A stretch of DNA of 64,000 nucleotides from Nostoc sphaeroides (GCF_003443655.1 NZ_CP031941.1:4090501-4154500), one strand, 5' to 3'; shown: positions 45,256 to 54,571, numbered from the stretch's first letter. Numbers and translations: made by a program. The notes: a model not told the origin generated them from the sequence alone.

Positions 45256-45741
45256 AAGTTTTTAACGTGTCACGGAAGTCCCCACCTTCAATGTACTCAT
45301 CTCTGTGGGGATAAAGAGCGGGGGATGAGGATTGCATCTGATATTGATTTCTTGCCAAGCATTAACAAATATCAGATGTATGACGAATCCCCAAAATAAA
45401 CTGATAAGCTGTTACGCATTTAACTTGAACATTTACATGAAGGCTGATGACCGATGACTGATGACTGATAACCGAAAACCTGTCAACAGTTAACAGTTAA
45501 CGACCGTAAAGAGTGTTTATACAATTTAGGCGCACATCAGCTTAGAATTGTTGGGTCTTGACCACCAATGCCGTAAGCGAAAACCAAGCTGTATAGGTAA
45601 AGTGTAGCAAGAAAAATATTTGGGTCTTGGGAACCAGGACTTCTGACAAGAGGAGGGAATGTAAGACCAAAAAAACTACGGAGTTCTGGAGGCTGTTCCC
45701 GATGAATTGGGAGAGCTACGTCCGTCTTACGGCGGGTTAGG
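45256..45741. other. 486-base spacer with repeats and a GC-richer structured tract
   Basis: The left part has CCGATGACTGATGACTGAT and TTAACAGTTAACG repeats (45450-45505). The right part (45537-45738) is described as a candidate RNA. No protein gene is seen. Confidence 0.4.
45537..45738 (+). ncRNA. Candidate structured RNA of unknown class
   Basis: The tract is richer in G than its surroundings and has several possible stems: GTCTTGG/CCAGGAC (about 45633-45650), GTAAGAC/GTCTTAC (45671 and 45724) and TTCCC/GGGAG between them. It resembles no tRNA, tmRNA, RNase P or SRP RNA I know; 6S RNA cannot be excluded. Strand is uncertain. Confidence 0.2.
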
Positions 45742-46443
45742 TTACACGATCATTCTTTCTAAGGCTGACAAATCGGGAATACAAATAGTATCTTGATCCC
45801 GTTTAATCAAGCCTTTTTTTTCTAGTCTTGTCAATACTCTTGTTACAGTTTCCCGCGCCAGTCCGCTCAAACTACTCAATTCCCGATGAGGTAAATTGGG
45901 GATTTCAGTTCCTGTTTGCCCTTTTTTTCCCTGTCCTTCTGCCAAAAATACCAACGTATCTGCCACCCGTGACTGGCTATCAGATTCCCGCAACCGCAAT
46001 CGGCGATTTACTTGCCGCAAACGTCGTGCCATTAGTTGCGCCAATCGAACTCCCGCTAAGGGTTCTATCTGAAGTAACTTGACAAAATCCTGAGCAGGCA
46101 TACTACCGATTATCGTTGGGGCCAAGGTAATCACATCTGTGGATCTAGGCACTTCATCTAGCGCCGCCATTTCGCCGAACAATTCCCCTTTACCAAGAAT
46201 ATTCAGCGTTATCTCTTTTCCCTCCAGATTGTAGGTGCGAATTTTTACCCATCCGTCCAGAATAAAATACACAGAACCGCCCCAGTCATTTTCTAGCAGA
46301 ATTACCTGATTGGCTGGGTGAGTGCGGGTAACAAGATGGATGAGGGCTGATTCTACAGCAGTTTCTGGCAACCCTTGAAAAAAGGGAGCCGAGGCAATCA
46401 TCCAGGAATTAGCCTGTGCTTGCAAGCTATATCGGTCTTCCAT
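45742..46443 (-). CDS. Crp/Fnr-family transcriptional regulator
   Basis: I start at ATG 46443 (MEDRYSLQAQANSWMIASAP), giving 233 residues; an in-frame Met 13 codons upstream is possible. The N-terminal cNMP-binding fold is complete (LLENDWGGSVYFILDGWVKI, GELFGEMAALDEVPRSTDVI), including the FGEMAALDEVPRS phosphate-binding-like cassette. The winged helix has LPHRELSSLSGLARETVTRV. It may bind a cyclic nucleotide, but whether the ligand residues are complete is not certain. No Fe-S cysteines. It is unlike the first Crp gene at 910. Confidence 0.88.
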   Translation of the reverse strand: MEDRYSLQAQANSWMIASAPFFQGLPETAVESALIHLVTRTHPANQVILLENDWGGSVYFILDGWVKIRTYNLEGKEITLNILGKGELFGEMAALDEVPRSTDVITLAPTIIGSMPAQDFVKLLQIEPLAGVRLAQLMARRLRQVNRRLRLRESDSQSRVADTLVFLAEGQGKKGQTGTEIPNLPHRELSSLSGLARETVTRVLTRLEKKGLIKRDQDTICIPDLSALERMIV

Positions 46444-46998
46444 TACGACATCTTTATTCAAGCGGCTATATACACACAACAAACAAGAGCGCCATTTTCT
46501 GCCTAAGCTATCATTGCACAGCTCCCTTTCAAAAAGAAAACTAAACTATGCTACATAAGAAAGCGACAAGAACGTTTTTCTAAATAATCTTTACCTATAA
46601 GTTTAAACGGGGTAAAAGTTTTGCAAAAAGTAGTTTATAGCCGGCAATTGTATAGCTTAGGCACTAGCTGCACTGCAAACTTGATTAGTTCAGAATATAG
46701 GCAAACAACATCAATGATACTAAAGGGAGTAAATTATTGCTCAGGTATTTTAGCGATTTTCATGCAATAGGTAATTAATGATCTGTAAAACTAAGCTTCT
46801 CACACAAAAGCTGACCGAAGATTGCCACGACTCCCGGTAATCCATAACATAATGACAGTCACAAGTCCAAAACGGCTTTTGCCACTCAAAACTTTTCCTA
46901 TGGGGATCTTGCTACACGCAGCGTCGCCCATAGGGGTACGGTGATTGTAAAGTAATTGTCAGATTAGTTGACATACATCTCTAGGTAAGGTAGGAAAA
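46444..46998. other. 555-base divergent intergenic region
   Basis: It carries promoters for the Crp gene (minus) and the large ATPase-fold gene (plus). CCTATGGG/CCCATAGG (about 46898-46935) forms an inverted repeat near the plus-strand start. No gene is supported. Confidence 0.4.
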
Positions 46999-49900
46999 GT
47001 GACTTCCAGTGCAGACGAAATTCAAAAGTTGATCGCAGACATTGACAACTTACTTGCCAGTGGTGGCAAGCGTGTGTCTAGATTTCTGTCTGGTCAGGCG
47101 CAAGAGCCTAAAGAAGTTTTAGAACGAATTCGCAACTTCTTGGTGAGGCTAGAAGAAAAAGAAGCATTAGAGAATGGCATCCCAAATCAGTCTTCTGAAG
47201 AACCGCGATCGCCTTTATTAACAAAATTTATTGATCAAGGTAATAACCAGTATCCACTACCCCAGCCCGAACTCAATCAGGAACACAGTACTGTTGGCGC
47301 AAGACAATTAAAAAGTGAATTTTCGAGCTTGATCCAGCCATTGCGATCGGAATTAGAATTGCTCTTGCAAGAGCGAGCCGCTCTCATACAGGAAATTAAG
47401 CAGCTAGAGCAAAGGCGATTGCAAAATTTCTCCTTAGCGCAGCAGTTGACAAACCAGGAGCAGATGATTACCGAGTTTTTACAGGTACTCATGAGTCGTC
47501 TTGTGCCAACTTTAACGCCACTGCTAGCACAAACGCGGGAAAATTCCGCCAGTTCTTCAGGAGCAAATAGTGCAAACTCAGAACCAGGAATCTCGGCAAC
47601 TCAACCGTTATTAGAATCCCCAGACCCTACAGAGCGTTTAACTCACCTGGCCAGGGAGTTGGATCAACGTTTATTATCACTAGATGGGACTGTGAATGTA
47701 GTATTTGAAGCACTACAACGCAATATTAATACTTATCACGAGTCGCTGTCGCAAGGATTGGCAAGAATGCATAGCCAGGGGATGCAAGGCGAACAGTTGA
47801 TGGCCAGCTTTCTCAACAATTTGACCCAGCATTTGCAGGAGCGATCGCCTAGTTCCCAGCTATCTTTCCTTGAGGTAGAATCTGATACATCACCATCATT
47901 GCCTGACCCAGCCGAGATTACTGCTGGAATTGCAACTCAACCGTTGGAGCTTATACAGCCAGAAACATCTTCACTCACAATTGATCCTAAGCAACAGGAT
48001 ACTACGATCGCAGAAGATTTAGATACAGTGCTGTTGCAGCTTGGTATAGACTCGTCTCAATCTTCCCAGCAGACCGAGTTACCACAAGATATTTCTGCTT
48101 TAATTGGTGATGAAGTAGACCAACTTTACGCCACCTTGTTTGGTACTGGTGCTGTTAATAATCTAAGTGTTGAGGTTTCCCCAGCCTCAGAATCAACGTC
48201 GAACATCGCTGAGGGCGCATCTGTCCCTCCAACTGGGGATTCTGAGGCTGTAACAGCAGATACGGATCTGTTCAATCTGAGCAACGTTAACCCACAAACA
48301 ACCCAACAGACTCCAGTAGAAACCATAGATTCATCAGATTCACAGGAAGAACTATTTTTTGAAGATACAGACCTAGAGTTTGTTAATTTCTCTACACCAC
48401 AAGCAGTTTCCGCAACAGACAGCTTGGAGATCGGCAATCAGCCAGCTAGCGCTGATACAATTAATACTCTAACTGAGCTATTGCCAGATACAGGTAACGA
48501 TCTGGAACTGCTGGAAGTATCATTTTATGAGGATAATGGCACAATTACAGCACCAGCTACTCCAGAAGTAGCGGAAATTGCGGAAATTGCGATTGCCAAA
48601 CCGGAAGTATTAATTAACGACGAGCAACCAGAACCGTTTTCAGATGACTACATTGCTGCTTCGCCACAAGAAAACTTACTTGCTGTTGAGTCAAACCAGG
48701 CTCCAGCCGTACCTGATATTTCTTTAGATGAAGAACAGTTGCAGCAATTAGATCGGGATTTGGCTAATTTTGATCGGCAGCTAAATTCTGAGTTGCAGCC
48801 AGCTACCAACTTGGATATTTTCTCAGAACTACTTGATGAAAATCAAGACATAATTCCCATAACTTCCCCTGAGCCGCTAACAGAAAATACCTCAACTACT
48901 GCTTTCTCTACTTTGGCAGTTCCCCAGGTAGAAACTGAACAACAAAATGAAGTCACTACTCCTGTTGAAGAAAGTTCTTTACCTCCAATTTCCAACTCCA
49001 TTAACAATCCAGAATCGCTCAATGTTCTACAATCAGTCTGGTATTTAGGAATTGATTTAGGTACAACAGGAATTTCTGCCGCCTTATTAAATCGCTCTAC
49101 TTTTGTTGTACATCCTATCTATTGGTCAGCAGAAAATCCGCCGGGAAAAACTTCCTTCCAGCAATCATTTCGTTTACCAACAGAGGTTTATCTGCCTACA
49201 GCTTCTGTACCCCACGGAGAGAACGAAAGTATAGAAGTACATGAGCGGACTGCACCTGCGGCTGTTGCCCAAGATAAAGTGCCCGATCGCTCGGACAACA
49301 CTCCTGCAACACGATCAACAACAGATGCGACGACAAATAATCTCTACTCGGCACAGTTGAAGCCTTATTTACAAGTAGCCATTCCCTACAAGAGTGAACG
49401 GCAGAAATGGGAACCTGTTTTGCAATTAAATGAATTTTCCGCAGGCCCTTTAATTTGGGTTGTGCGATCGCTATCTAAGTTATTATTAACCCTCAAATCC
49501 GAAAAAACTAGTACCACCCCTAGTTTAATGGCTGCTGCTATGGGGATCAGCGAACAAGATTTTCCCAAGATTATCAATAATATTGCTGGTGTAATTTGCA
49601 CCTGTCCATCTAGTTGGTCGGAACAATACCGCTTTAACGTGCGAGAAGCTTTACTCACCAGTAAACTCATCCAACATCCGCAGCAAGTCTTTTTCGTCGA
49701 AGAAGCGATCGCTAGTTTACTCCCAGAACTCGATGCTGCTAACGGTGAGCAAGTAAAATTAAGCAACCATCAGGGTTCTCATCCGGCAAAAACCAGCGAA
49801 GATCCCATTGTTGGCAATACCCTTGTGATTAACATTGGCACAGCTGCCACAGAAATGTTGTTGGTAAATCTCCCAGAAACATTGCAGGAATTGACATACA

Positions 49901-50973
49901 ATGATTTCATGCTCCACAGTTTTGCTTATGCTGGTAAGGGAATTGAACAAGATATAATCTGCCAGCTGCTATTGCCACCGAAATCTCGGCAATTACGAAA
50001 AGAAACACAAAGCGAGCGCAAAACTACCACCAATAATCCTTGGCAATGGCAATCGTCAATTCCCGGTTTAGACCAAATGCGCTGGCAGAGTTTAGGGTTG
50101 GAACAATTAGAACTACCCAGAGTCGGAGAACCAGATATCACCACTCGGATTCGCCTCCAGCAGCGTCTAGAAAGTTCCCTGCTGGGACAGGCGGTATTAG
50201 ATGCGGCATTAGCTCTAAAGCTGATATTGCAACACCAAGAGTCTTTCACCCTAGAATTGGCCGATCAGCAATGGATTTTGCAGCGACGAGATTTAGAAAG
50301 CCAGGTATTTATCCCCTTTGTGCGTCGCCTGAACCGAGAACTCAACAAGTTATTGGTAGCTCGTGGCATCCCCACAGAATCCATTAATCAAGCTATCCTG
50401 ACTGGTGGGGTGGCTTGTGTCGGGACGGTGAATCGTTGGCTACGGCAAAAACTCCCCAGCGCTAAAATTATTCAAGATTTATATCTCGGCGAAAACGGCG
50501 CTCCTCATTGCAGTCGCGTTGCTTATGGTTTGGCGATGCTGCCTTTGCATCCCCAGATATTAGATATACCCAGACAACAATACACTGATTATTTCCTATT
50601 TACAGAATTGCTGCGGCTGCTACCAGACCGATCTTTGTCTTTCGGTGAAGTTATCCAGTTATTTGAGGGTCGTGGGATCAATACTCGCACTTGTCAGCAA
50701 CGCCTGCTGGCTTTTTTGGAAGGTGAACTGCCTTCCGGTTTGATACCTTCAGTTATAGATTCGGCTTGGCTGACTCAGAGTTCCCAAGAAAATCCTGACT
50801 ATCAGGCGATCGCTACAGCACCACTTTTTGAGAAACAAGGCAATCTCACTTATCGTCCTAATTCTCAACAACTGTTGTCTTTGCGTCGCTATCTAGATGC
50901 AATCAAGGCTAGTAATCAGCAATCACTGGAGGAAGCATACTTAGTGAATTTCGCTTTAGAGGTTAATCATTGA
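46999..50973 (+). CDS. Giant protein with coiled-coil/acidic N-terminus and Hsp70/actin-like ATPase C-terminus
   Basis: The 1324-residue product starts at GTG 46999 with GGTAGG upstream. Residues 1-60 are helical (DEIQKLIADIDNLLASGG), 105-150 a coiled coil, 290-670 a long acidic, Ser/Thr/Pro-rich disordered region, and 680-1190 an actin-like ATPase fold. The latter shows phosphate-1 YLGIDLGTTGISAALL (about 682), connect-like CTCPSSWSEQYRFNVREAL, phosphate-2 VINIGTAATEMLLV (about 942) and adenosine AILTGGVACVG (about 1132). It lacks an Hsp70 substrate-binding domain. It is presumably cytosolic; a chaperone, cytoskeletal or scaffold role is possible. I know of cyanobacterial relatives but no defined function. 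Confidence 0.75.
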   Translation: MTSSADEIQKLIADIDNLLASGGKRVSRFLSGQAQEPKEVLERIRNFLVRLEEKEALENGIPNQSSEEPRSPLLTKFIDQGNNQYPLPQPELNQEHSTVGARQLKSEFSSLIQPLRSELELLLQERAALIQEIKQLEQRRLQNFSLAQQLTNQEQMITEFLQVLMSRLVPTLTPLLAQTRENSASSSGANSANSEPGISATQPLLESPDPTERLTHLARELDQRLLSLDGTVNVVFEALQRNINTYHESLSQGLARMHSQGMQGEQLMASFLNNLTQHLQERSPSSQLSFLEVESDTSPSLPDPAEITAGIATQPLELIQPETSSLTIDPKQQDTTIAEDLDTVLLQLGIDSSQSSQQTELPQDISALIGDEVDQLYATLFGTGAVNNLSVEVSPASESTSNIAEGASVPPTGDSEAVTADTDLFNLSNVNPQTTQQTPVETIDSSDSQEELFFEDTDLEFVNFSTPQAVSATDSLEIGNQPASADTINTLTELLPDTGNDLELLEVSFYEDNGTITAPATPEVAEIAEIAIAKPEVLINDEQPEPFSDDYIAASPQENLLAVESNQAPAVPDISLDEEQLQQLDRDLANFDRQLNSELQPATNLDIFSELLDENQDIIPITSPEPLTENTSTTAFSTLAVPQVETEQQNEVTTPVEESSLPPISNSINNPESLNVLQSVWYLGIDLGTTGISAALLNRSTFVVHPIYWSAENPPGKTSFQQSFRLPTEVYLPTASVPHGENESIEVHERTAPAAVAQDKVPDRSDNTPATRSTTDATTNNLYSAQLKPYLQVAIPYKSERQKWEPVLQLNEFSAGPLIWVVRSLSKLLLTLKSEKTSTTPSLMAAAMGISEQDFPKIINNIAGVICTCPSSWSEQYRFNVREALLTSKLIQHPQQVFFVEEAIASLLPELDAANGEQVKLSNHQGSHPAKTSEDPIVGNTLVINIGTAATEMLLVNLPETLQELTYNDFMLHSFAYAGKGIEQDIICQLLLPPKSRQLRKETQSERKTTTNNPWQWQSSIPGLDQMRWQSLGLEQLELPRVGEPDITTRIRLQQRLESSLLGQAVLDAALALKLILQHQESFTLELADQQWILQRRDLESQVFIPFVRRLNRELNKLLVARGIPTESINQAILTGGVACVGTVNRWLRQKLPSAKIIQDLYLGENGAPHCSRVAYGLAMLPLHPQILDIPRQQYTDYFLFTELLRLLPDRSLSFGEVIQLFEGRGINTRTCQQRLLAFLEGELPSGLIPSVIDSAWLTQSSQENPDYQAIATAPLFEKQGNLTYRPNSQQLLSLRRYLDAIKASNQQSLEEAYLVNFALEVNH

Positions 50974-51427
50974 GATTAGTAAGTAAGTCGGTGCGAATAA
51001 ATCGAAATATGTTTAGTAATGTAAAATTAGTGTAATCGATTTCGTAGTAAGAACTTTAGTCCTAAAAGAAGGAATGAAGTCCTTACTACAAACATGCAAA
51101 TTATTTACGCCGTTTTACTTACATCACGGATGTTTCTTTCTAAGTAGCGAAGATACTGATGGGCTTTCTGCTCTCAACACAGTAATATTTGGCATGTGTA
51201 CCAATAACACTATTTTTTTATTGGATGCTATGAAATACTGTAATTTTACAAATTTCCACCTTAATTAAAAGATTCTGTAAACTTTGGGTTTTCGGTTTTT
51301 ATATTGCTTGATTTTTGCGTATGTTAACACTCAGTGGTAACGACAAAAGCAGTAAAAATCGCCTAAGAATTATGTTCATGTCTACACTACTGATTCAAAA
51401 AGTCCTGTTGTAGATAAGTTAGTCGTT
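50974..51427. other. 454-base spacer
   Basis: GTAGTAAGAACTTTAGTCCT and AAGTCCTTACTAC (51042-51090) form an imperfect hairpin 70 bases past the stop, a possible transcript end. The rest is AT-rich without recognisable features; a 64-codon frame at 51074 has no support. Confidence 0.4.
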
Positions 51428-52081
51428 GTGAATCATCTTTATCTTTATTCAGTTAATTGTTCGCAACAGCCTTTCCACCCGTCAACCTTAAGCGTGAGAA
51501 AACGATTAATTGACATTGTTGGAGCCATTGTGGGGCTGATAATTACATTTATGGTAGCAATTCTTGTAGCAATTGTTACCTTTGTTCATGAGCCAAATCC
51601 AATATTTTATTCCCAAATTCGCTGTGGTTTGAACGGAAAAACTTTCCGCATCTGGAAATTCCGTTCGATGATCGTCGATGCTGATAAGCTCAAGCATTTG
51701 GTTGAAAACCAAGCCAAAGGTCACATCTTTAAATCTGCTGACGATCCTCGCATTACTCCTGTGGGTAAATTTTTGCGGCGTACTAGTTTAGACGAATTTC
51801 CCCAATTTTGGAATGTTCTCGTAGGGGACATGAGTTTAGTTGGTACTCGTCCACCCACTCCTGATGAAGTCAGCCATTACGATCCACACCATTGGGATAG
51901 ATTGCGAGTTAAACCAGGTATTACTGGAGAATGGCAAGCTAATGGGCGTTCTAGCATCACAGACTTTGAAACCATTGTCAAGATGGATATAGATTATCAA
52001 CGCAAATGGTCTATAACTTATGACCTGAGTCTAATTATTAAAACTATTTGGGTAGTCTTGAAAAAGACTGGGGCTTATTGA
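51428..52081 (+). CDS. Sugar transferase (WbaP/HepC-like polyprenyl-phosphate glycosyl-1-phosphate transferase)
   Basis: The 217-residue protein has one membrane helix (about 27-50) and the cytosolic catalytic domain: KFRSMIVDADKLK, DPRITPVGKFLRRTSLDEFP, QFWNVLVGDMSLVGTRPPTP and VKPGITGEWQANGRSS. This group starts repeat-unit synthesis by moving a sugar phosphate to undecaprenyl phosphate. The wording ITGEWQANGRSSITDFETIV resembles HepC, needed for the heterocyst envelope polysaccharide, but paralogues exist, so I do not assign a symbol. The start is GTG. Confidence 0.85.
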   Translation: MNHLYLYSVNCSQQPFHPSTLSVRKRLIDIVGAIVGLIITFMVAILVAIVTFVHEPNPIFYSQIRCGLNGKTFRIWKFRSMIVDADKLKHLVENQAKGHIFKSADDPRITPVGKFLRRTSLDEFPQFWNVLVGDMSLVGTRPPTPDEVSHYDPHHWDRLRVKPGITGEWQANGRSSITDFETIVKMDIDYQRKWSITYDLSLIIKTIWVVLKKTGAY

Positions 52082-52082
52082 A

Positions 52083-52131
52083 TTTGTCATTTGTCATTTG
52101 TCATTTGTCATTTGTCATTTGTTATTTGTTA
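52083..52131. repeat. TTTGTCA heptamer array
   Basis: Five exact units then two TTTGTTA units, between convergent genes. Confidence 0.85.
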
Positions 52132-52149
52132 TTAATTCTTGTCCCTCAT

Positions 52150-53013
52150 CTACCACTTTCTTGTTCTAACTTCTTCTTCAACCCTTGACGCCGCTACCAG
52201 TTTCCGTGGGTACAATGTAACGTTGCAAAACAAAAATAGTAATAATACTGGAGCGATCGCAATTACTGAACCAGCAGCTACTAAGCGCCAGTCAAGAGAA
52301 AATGTACCTGCTAGCTTTGCGACTCCCAAGGGAAGAGTGTATAAATTTTCGTCTTGGATGACAATTAAAGGCCATAAAAAGTCACTCCAAGCACCAATGA
52401 ATACGAATATAGCTAAAGTTACCAATGCTGGGCGAATTGCTGGTAACATAATATGCCACCACAAACCTAACTCCGAACTGCCATCCATGCGGGCGGCTTC
52501 TTCTATCTCTTTGGGTACGCTCATAAAAGCTTGGCGTAACAGAAAAATGCCAAAGGCAGAAGCTAAACTCGGAAAAATCATCCCTAAATAACTATTTCTT
52601 AAACCCAACTGGACTGTCAAAATATAAAGGGGAATCATCACGATTTGGAAGGGAATCATAATCGTAGAGACGACCGCCACAAAAATCCAGTCTCGCCCGA
52701 CAAATGATAATCTTGCCAACGGATAGGCAGCTAAAGCGCAAAACAGCAGATTTAAGCCCACAGTCAGCACTGACACCAAAGTACTGTTATACAGGTATTG
52801 TCCAAAAGGTAAAGAGTTCCACACACTAAAAAAGTTATCTAGTGTAGGTGAGGCAGGCAATAACTGTGGCGGCGACTGTAAAATATTTTCCGTGGGTGAT
52901 TTTAAGGCTGTGCTAATTAGCCATAGTAAAGGAAAGAGCATCACCAGTGCGATCGCTCCCAATAGCGCATACATTAACAGAATTTGCGATCGTGATTTTT
53001 TCCAGTTCAGCAT
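52150..53013 (-). CDS. Carbohydrate ABC transporter permease (MalG type), frame changed at 3' end
   Basis: The 287-residue frame has six spans and the EAA loop EEAARMDGSSELGLWWHIML that contacts the ATPase. It ends with NVTLYPRKLVAASRVEEE, which is not family-like. One more A in the AAAA run at 52227-52230 (plus strand) gives LQRYIVPTETGSGVKG and a stop at 52178, the standard end of this family (278 residues). So a single-base deletion is likely. Sugar-uptake permease; the partner permease, binding protein and ATPase are not adjacent. Confidence 0.85.
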   Translation of the reverse strand: MLNWKKSRSQILLMYALLGAIALVMLFPLLWLISTALKSPTENILQSPPQLLPASPTLDNFFSVWNSLPFGQYLYNSTLVSVLTVGLNLLFCALAAYPLARLSFVGRDWIFVAVVSTIMIPFQIVMIPLYILTVQLGLRNSYLGMIFPSLASAFGIFLLRQAFMSVPKEIEEAARMDGSSELGLWWHIMLPAIRPALVTLAIFVFIGAWSDFLWPLIVIQDENLYTLPLGVAKLAGTFSLDWRLVAAGSVIAIAPVLLLFLFCNVTLYPRKLVAASRVEEEVRTRKW

Positions 53014-53076
53014 TTGATTAATAACTTTCCGAAATTTGTAAATATTTATTACAATTTTATTTATAAGACTACAACC

Positions 53077-53208
53077 AATACGGTTCGGTTAAGCCAAAAG
53101 ACGCGATAAATCGACGTCTCTACAATAATTAATCCTTTGTAGAGACGGCGATTTATCGCGTCTTTGTGATTTAGAATTTTCATCAAAAAACCCTAACCGA
53201 ACCGTATT
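53077..53208. repeat. MITE-like element, family F (AATACGGTTCGGTTA), copy 1
   Basis: AATACGGTTCGGTTA (53077-53091) and its exact complement (53194-53208) bound it. The interior has GACGCGATAAATCG and CGATTTATCGCGTC palindromic arms. Related copies: 62407-62508 and, degenerate, 58707-58775. Confidence 0.7.
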
Positions 53209-53243
53209 GAGACTACAACTTGCTTTACATATTTTGCACTTGC

Positions 53244-53669
53244 TCAAATATTTGGTGGATACTCACCCATTTTCACCCACATTTTCCGCACACGAGTTAA
53301 TTGCAGACGATTCATTTTTAAAGTATAGATTGTTGCTCTACCAATGGTTGTAAGTCCTACAATTTCTGTAGCATCTTCACTCCAAGTAAAATGGTCTGCC
53401 CACAGTTGCTGTTGTGGATTAAATAATTTAACCTCATTCTGAGTATTAGGGTCAATTGCTGTTTGGCGAGTTGCTTTATAACGATTACAAGATGGACAAG
53501 CCAAGCAGAGATTTTCAAATATAGTTTTCCCTCCAGCAGACAAGGGAATGATATGCTCAAATTCAAAGGTAGTGACTGTTAAAGCTTCAGCAGTGCGACA
53601 GTAAGCACAACAATCAGCAAAATAATTACGAATTTCCTTTTTTAATTCAACAGGAATGTAAACACTCAC
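53244..53669 (-). CDS. HNH endonuclease
   Basis: The 141-residue protein contains the HNH core: CAYCRTAEALTVTTFEFEHI, then PLSAGGKTIFENLCLACPSC and NRYK, with two CxxC pairs holding zinc and the catalytic His in EFEHIIP. Such small HNH nucleases act on DNA and occur in mobile and defence loci. Its start overlaps the upstream antitoxin-like gene by four bases, so the two are coupled. Confidence 0.9.
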   Translation of the reverse strand: MSVYIPVELKKEIRNYFADCCAYCRTAEALTVTTFEFEHIIPLSAGGKTIFENLCLACPSCNRYKATRQTAIDPNTQNEVKLFNPQQQLWADHFTWSEDATEIVGLTTIGRATIYTLKMNRLQLTRVRKMWVKMGEYPPNI

Positions 53670-54007
53670 GCTAGTTGCTGTTTATTTTGAAAAATATTTA
53701 AGGTATATCTAGCTCTAGTTTTAAGAATATTTAATTGGTCAACCTGTGCCAATAATCTGTCTAAGGTTTCAGTTTGGTCATGTGACAAATCATTCTCAGA
53801 ATTTTTAACTAATAATTCTTGTAACTGTATCTGAGCTTTGGGAGATAAATAACTTTCTGCCAAAGCTTGCAATTCATCTAGATTTAAACCCATCAATAAT
53901 TCAGAATCTACAGATAAGTTAGTTAGCTTTTGATAAGTTTCTAAATCTAACAGTACTCCAACTTTTTTTCCCTCTGCGTTAGTGACATACTGAACTGAGT
54001 CAGACAT
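53666..54007 (-). CDS. Antitoxin-like small protein (Phd/YefM-like N-terminus)
   Basis: The 113-residue protein begins SVQYVTNAEGKKVGVLLDLE and TYQKL, the beta-hairpin pattern of Phd/YefM antitoxins and similar DUF proteins, followed by helices (about 40-110, QIQLQELLVKNSENDLSHDQ). No HTH is evident. It precedes and overlaps the HNH gene, as an antidote-toxin pair would. The assignment to a toxin-antitoxin system is inference. Confidence 0.65.
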   Translation of the reverse strand: MSDSVQYVTNAEGKKVGVLLDLETYQKLTNLSVDSELLMGLNLDELQALAESYLSPKAQIQLQELLVKNSENDLSHDQTETLDRLLAQVDQLNILKTRARYTLNIFQNKQQLA

Positions 54008-54070
54008 GGCTTTACTTAAGAATTTGATTAATTTTATAGTAATCTATCACCAAAAATATTGTTAAAGCAA

Positions 54071-54188
54071 CAGGACTTACGCAAAATAATGAAAAAACGA
54101 ACCGCATTCGCGCAGCGTCTCCCCTTGGGAGAAGGACACAAAGGACACAAAGAAATAAGAGTTTCAGAGAGTTATTGCATAAGTCCTG
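54071..54188. repeat. MITE-like element, family C, copy 3
   Basis: CAGGACTTACGCAAAA at the left and TGCATAAGTCCTG at the right; interior AAACGAACCGCATTCGCGC and GGACACAAAGGACACAAAG. Close to the copy at 14631. Confidence 0.7.
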
Positions 54189-54208
54189 AGCAATTCAATA
54201 GCATAATT

Positions 54209-54376
54209 AGGGCTATTTCATTCTATACATAAACCGCCCAGAACTAAAGTTCTTTGGCTTTTAGCTAAAGTCCGTTTTAACGGACTAGAACATGAGTCTC
54301 AGTCATCTTTAGATGACTTTCGCTATTAGACTCAGAATTCATTCTGAGGCGGGCTAGATGAAAATGAAATAGCCCT
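54209..54376. repeat. Structured repeat element, family B, copy 2
   Basis: AGGGCTATTTCATTCT pairs with AATGAAATAGCCCT. Internal hairpins AGTCCGTTTTAACGGACT (54269-54286) and AGTCATCTTTAGATGACT (54301-54318) correspond to those of copy 1. Followed by a degenerate spacer to 54571 with no further feature. Confidence 0.75.
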
Positions 54377-54571
54377 GATAGCAGAATACAGTTCCGTTAA
54401 GCATTGATTGTAAATTAAAGGGTTCTAATACCCCAACCATAAACGTACCTCTGAGAAGGAGTGGTTCCGACTTGGCTCGTTTTCAGTAGGGGTTTAAATC
54501 CCCCTTTGAAAATGTCTTTAATGCAACGATTTTGAATTTTTAACTGGTAATTTTAAGCTAATTCACAGTAG

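Noticed and set aside
45537..45738. RNase P, SRP or tmRNA identity of the structured tract
   Set aside because: None of their signature segments could be found by eye.
51074..51268. 64-codon frame after the large ATPase gene
   Set aside because: No ribosome site, AT-rich chance frame overlapping a hairpin.
53244..54007. HNH as part of a group I/II intron or homing element
   Set aside because: No interrupted host gene or intron structure surrounds it.
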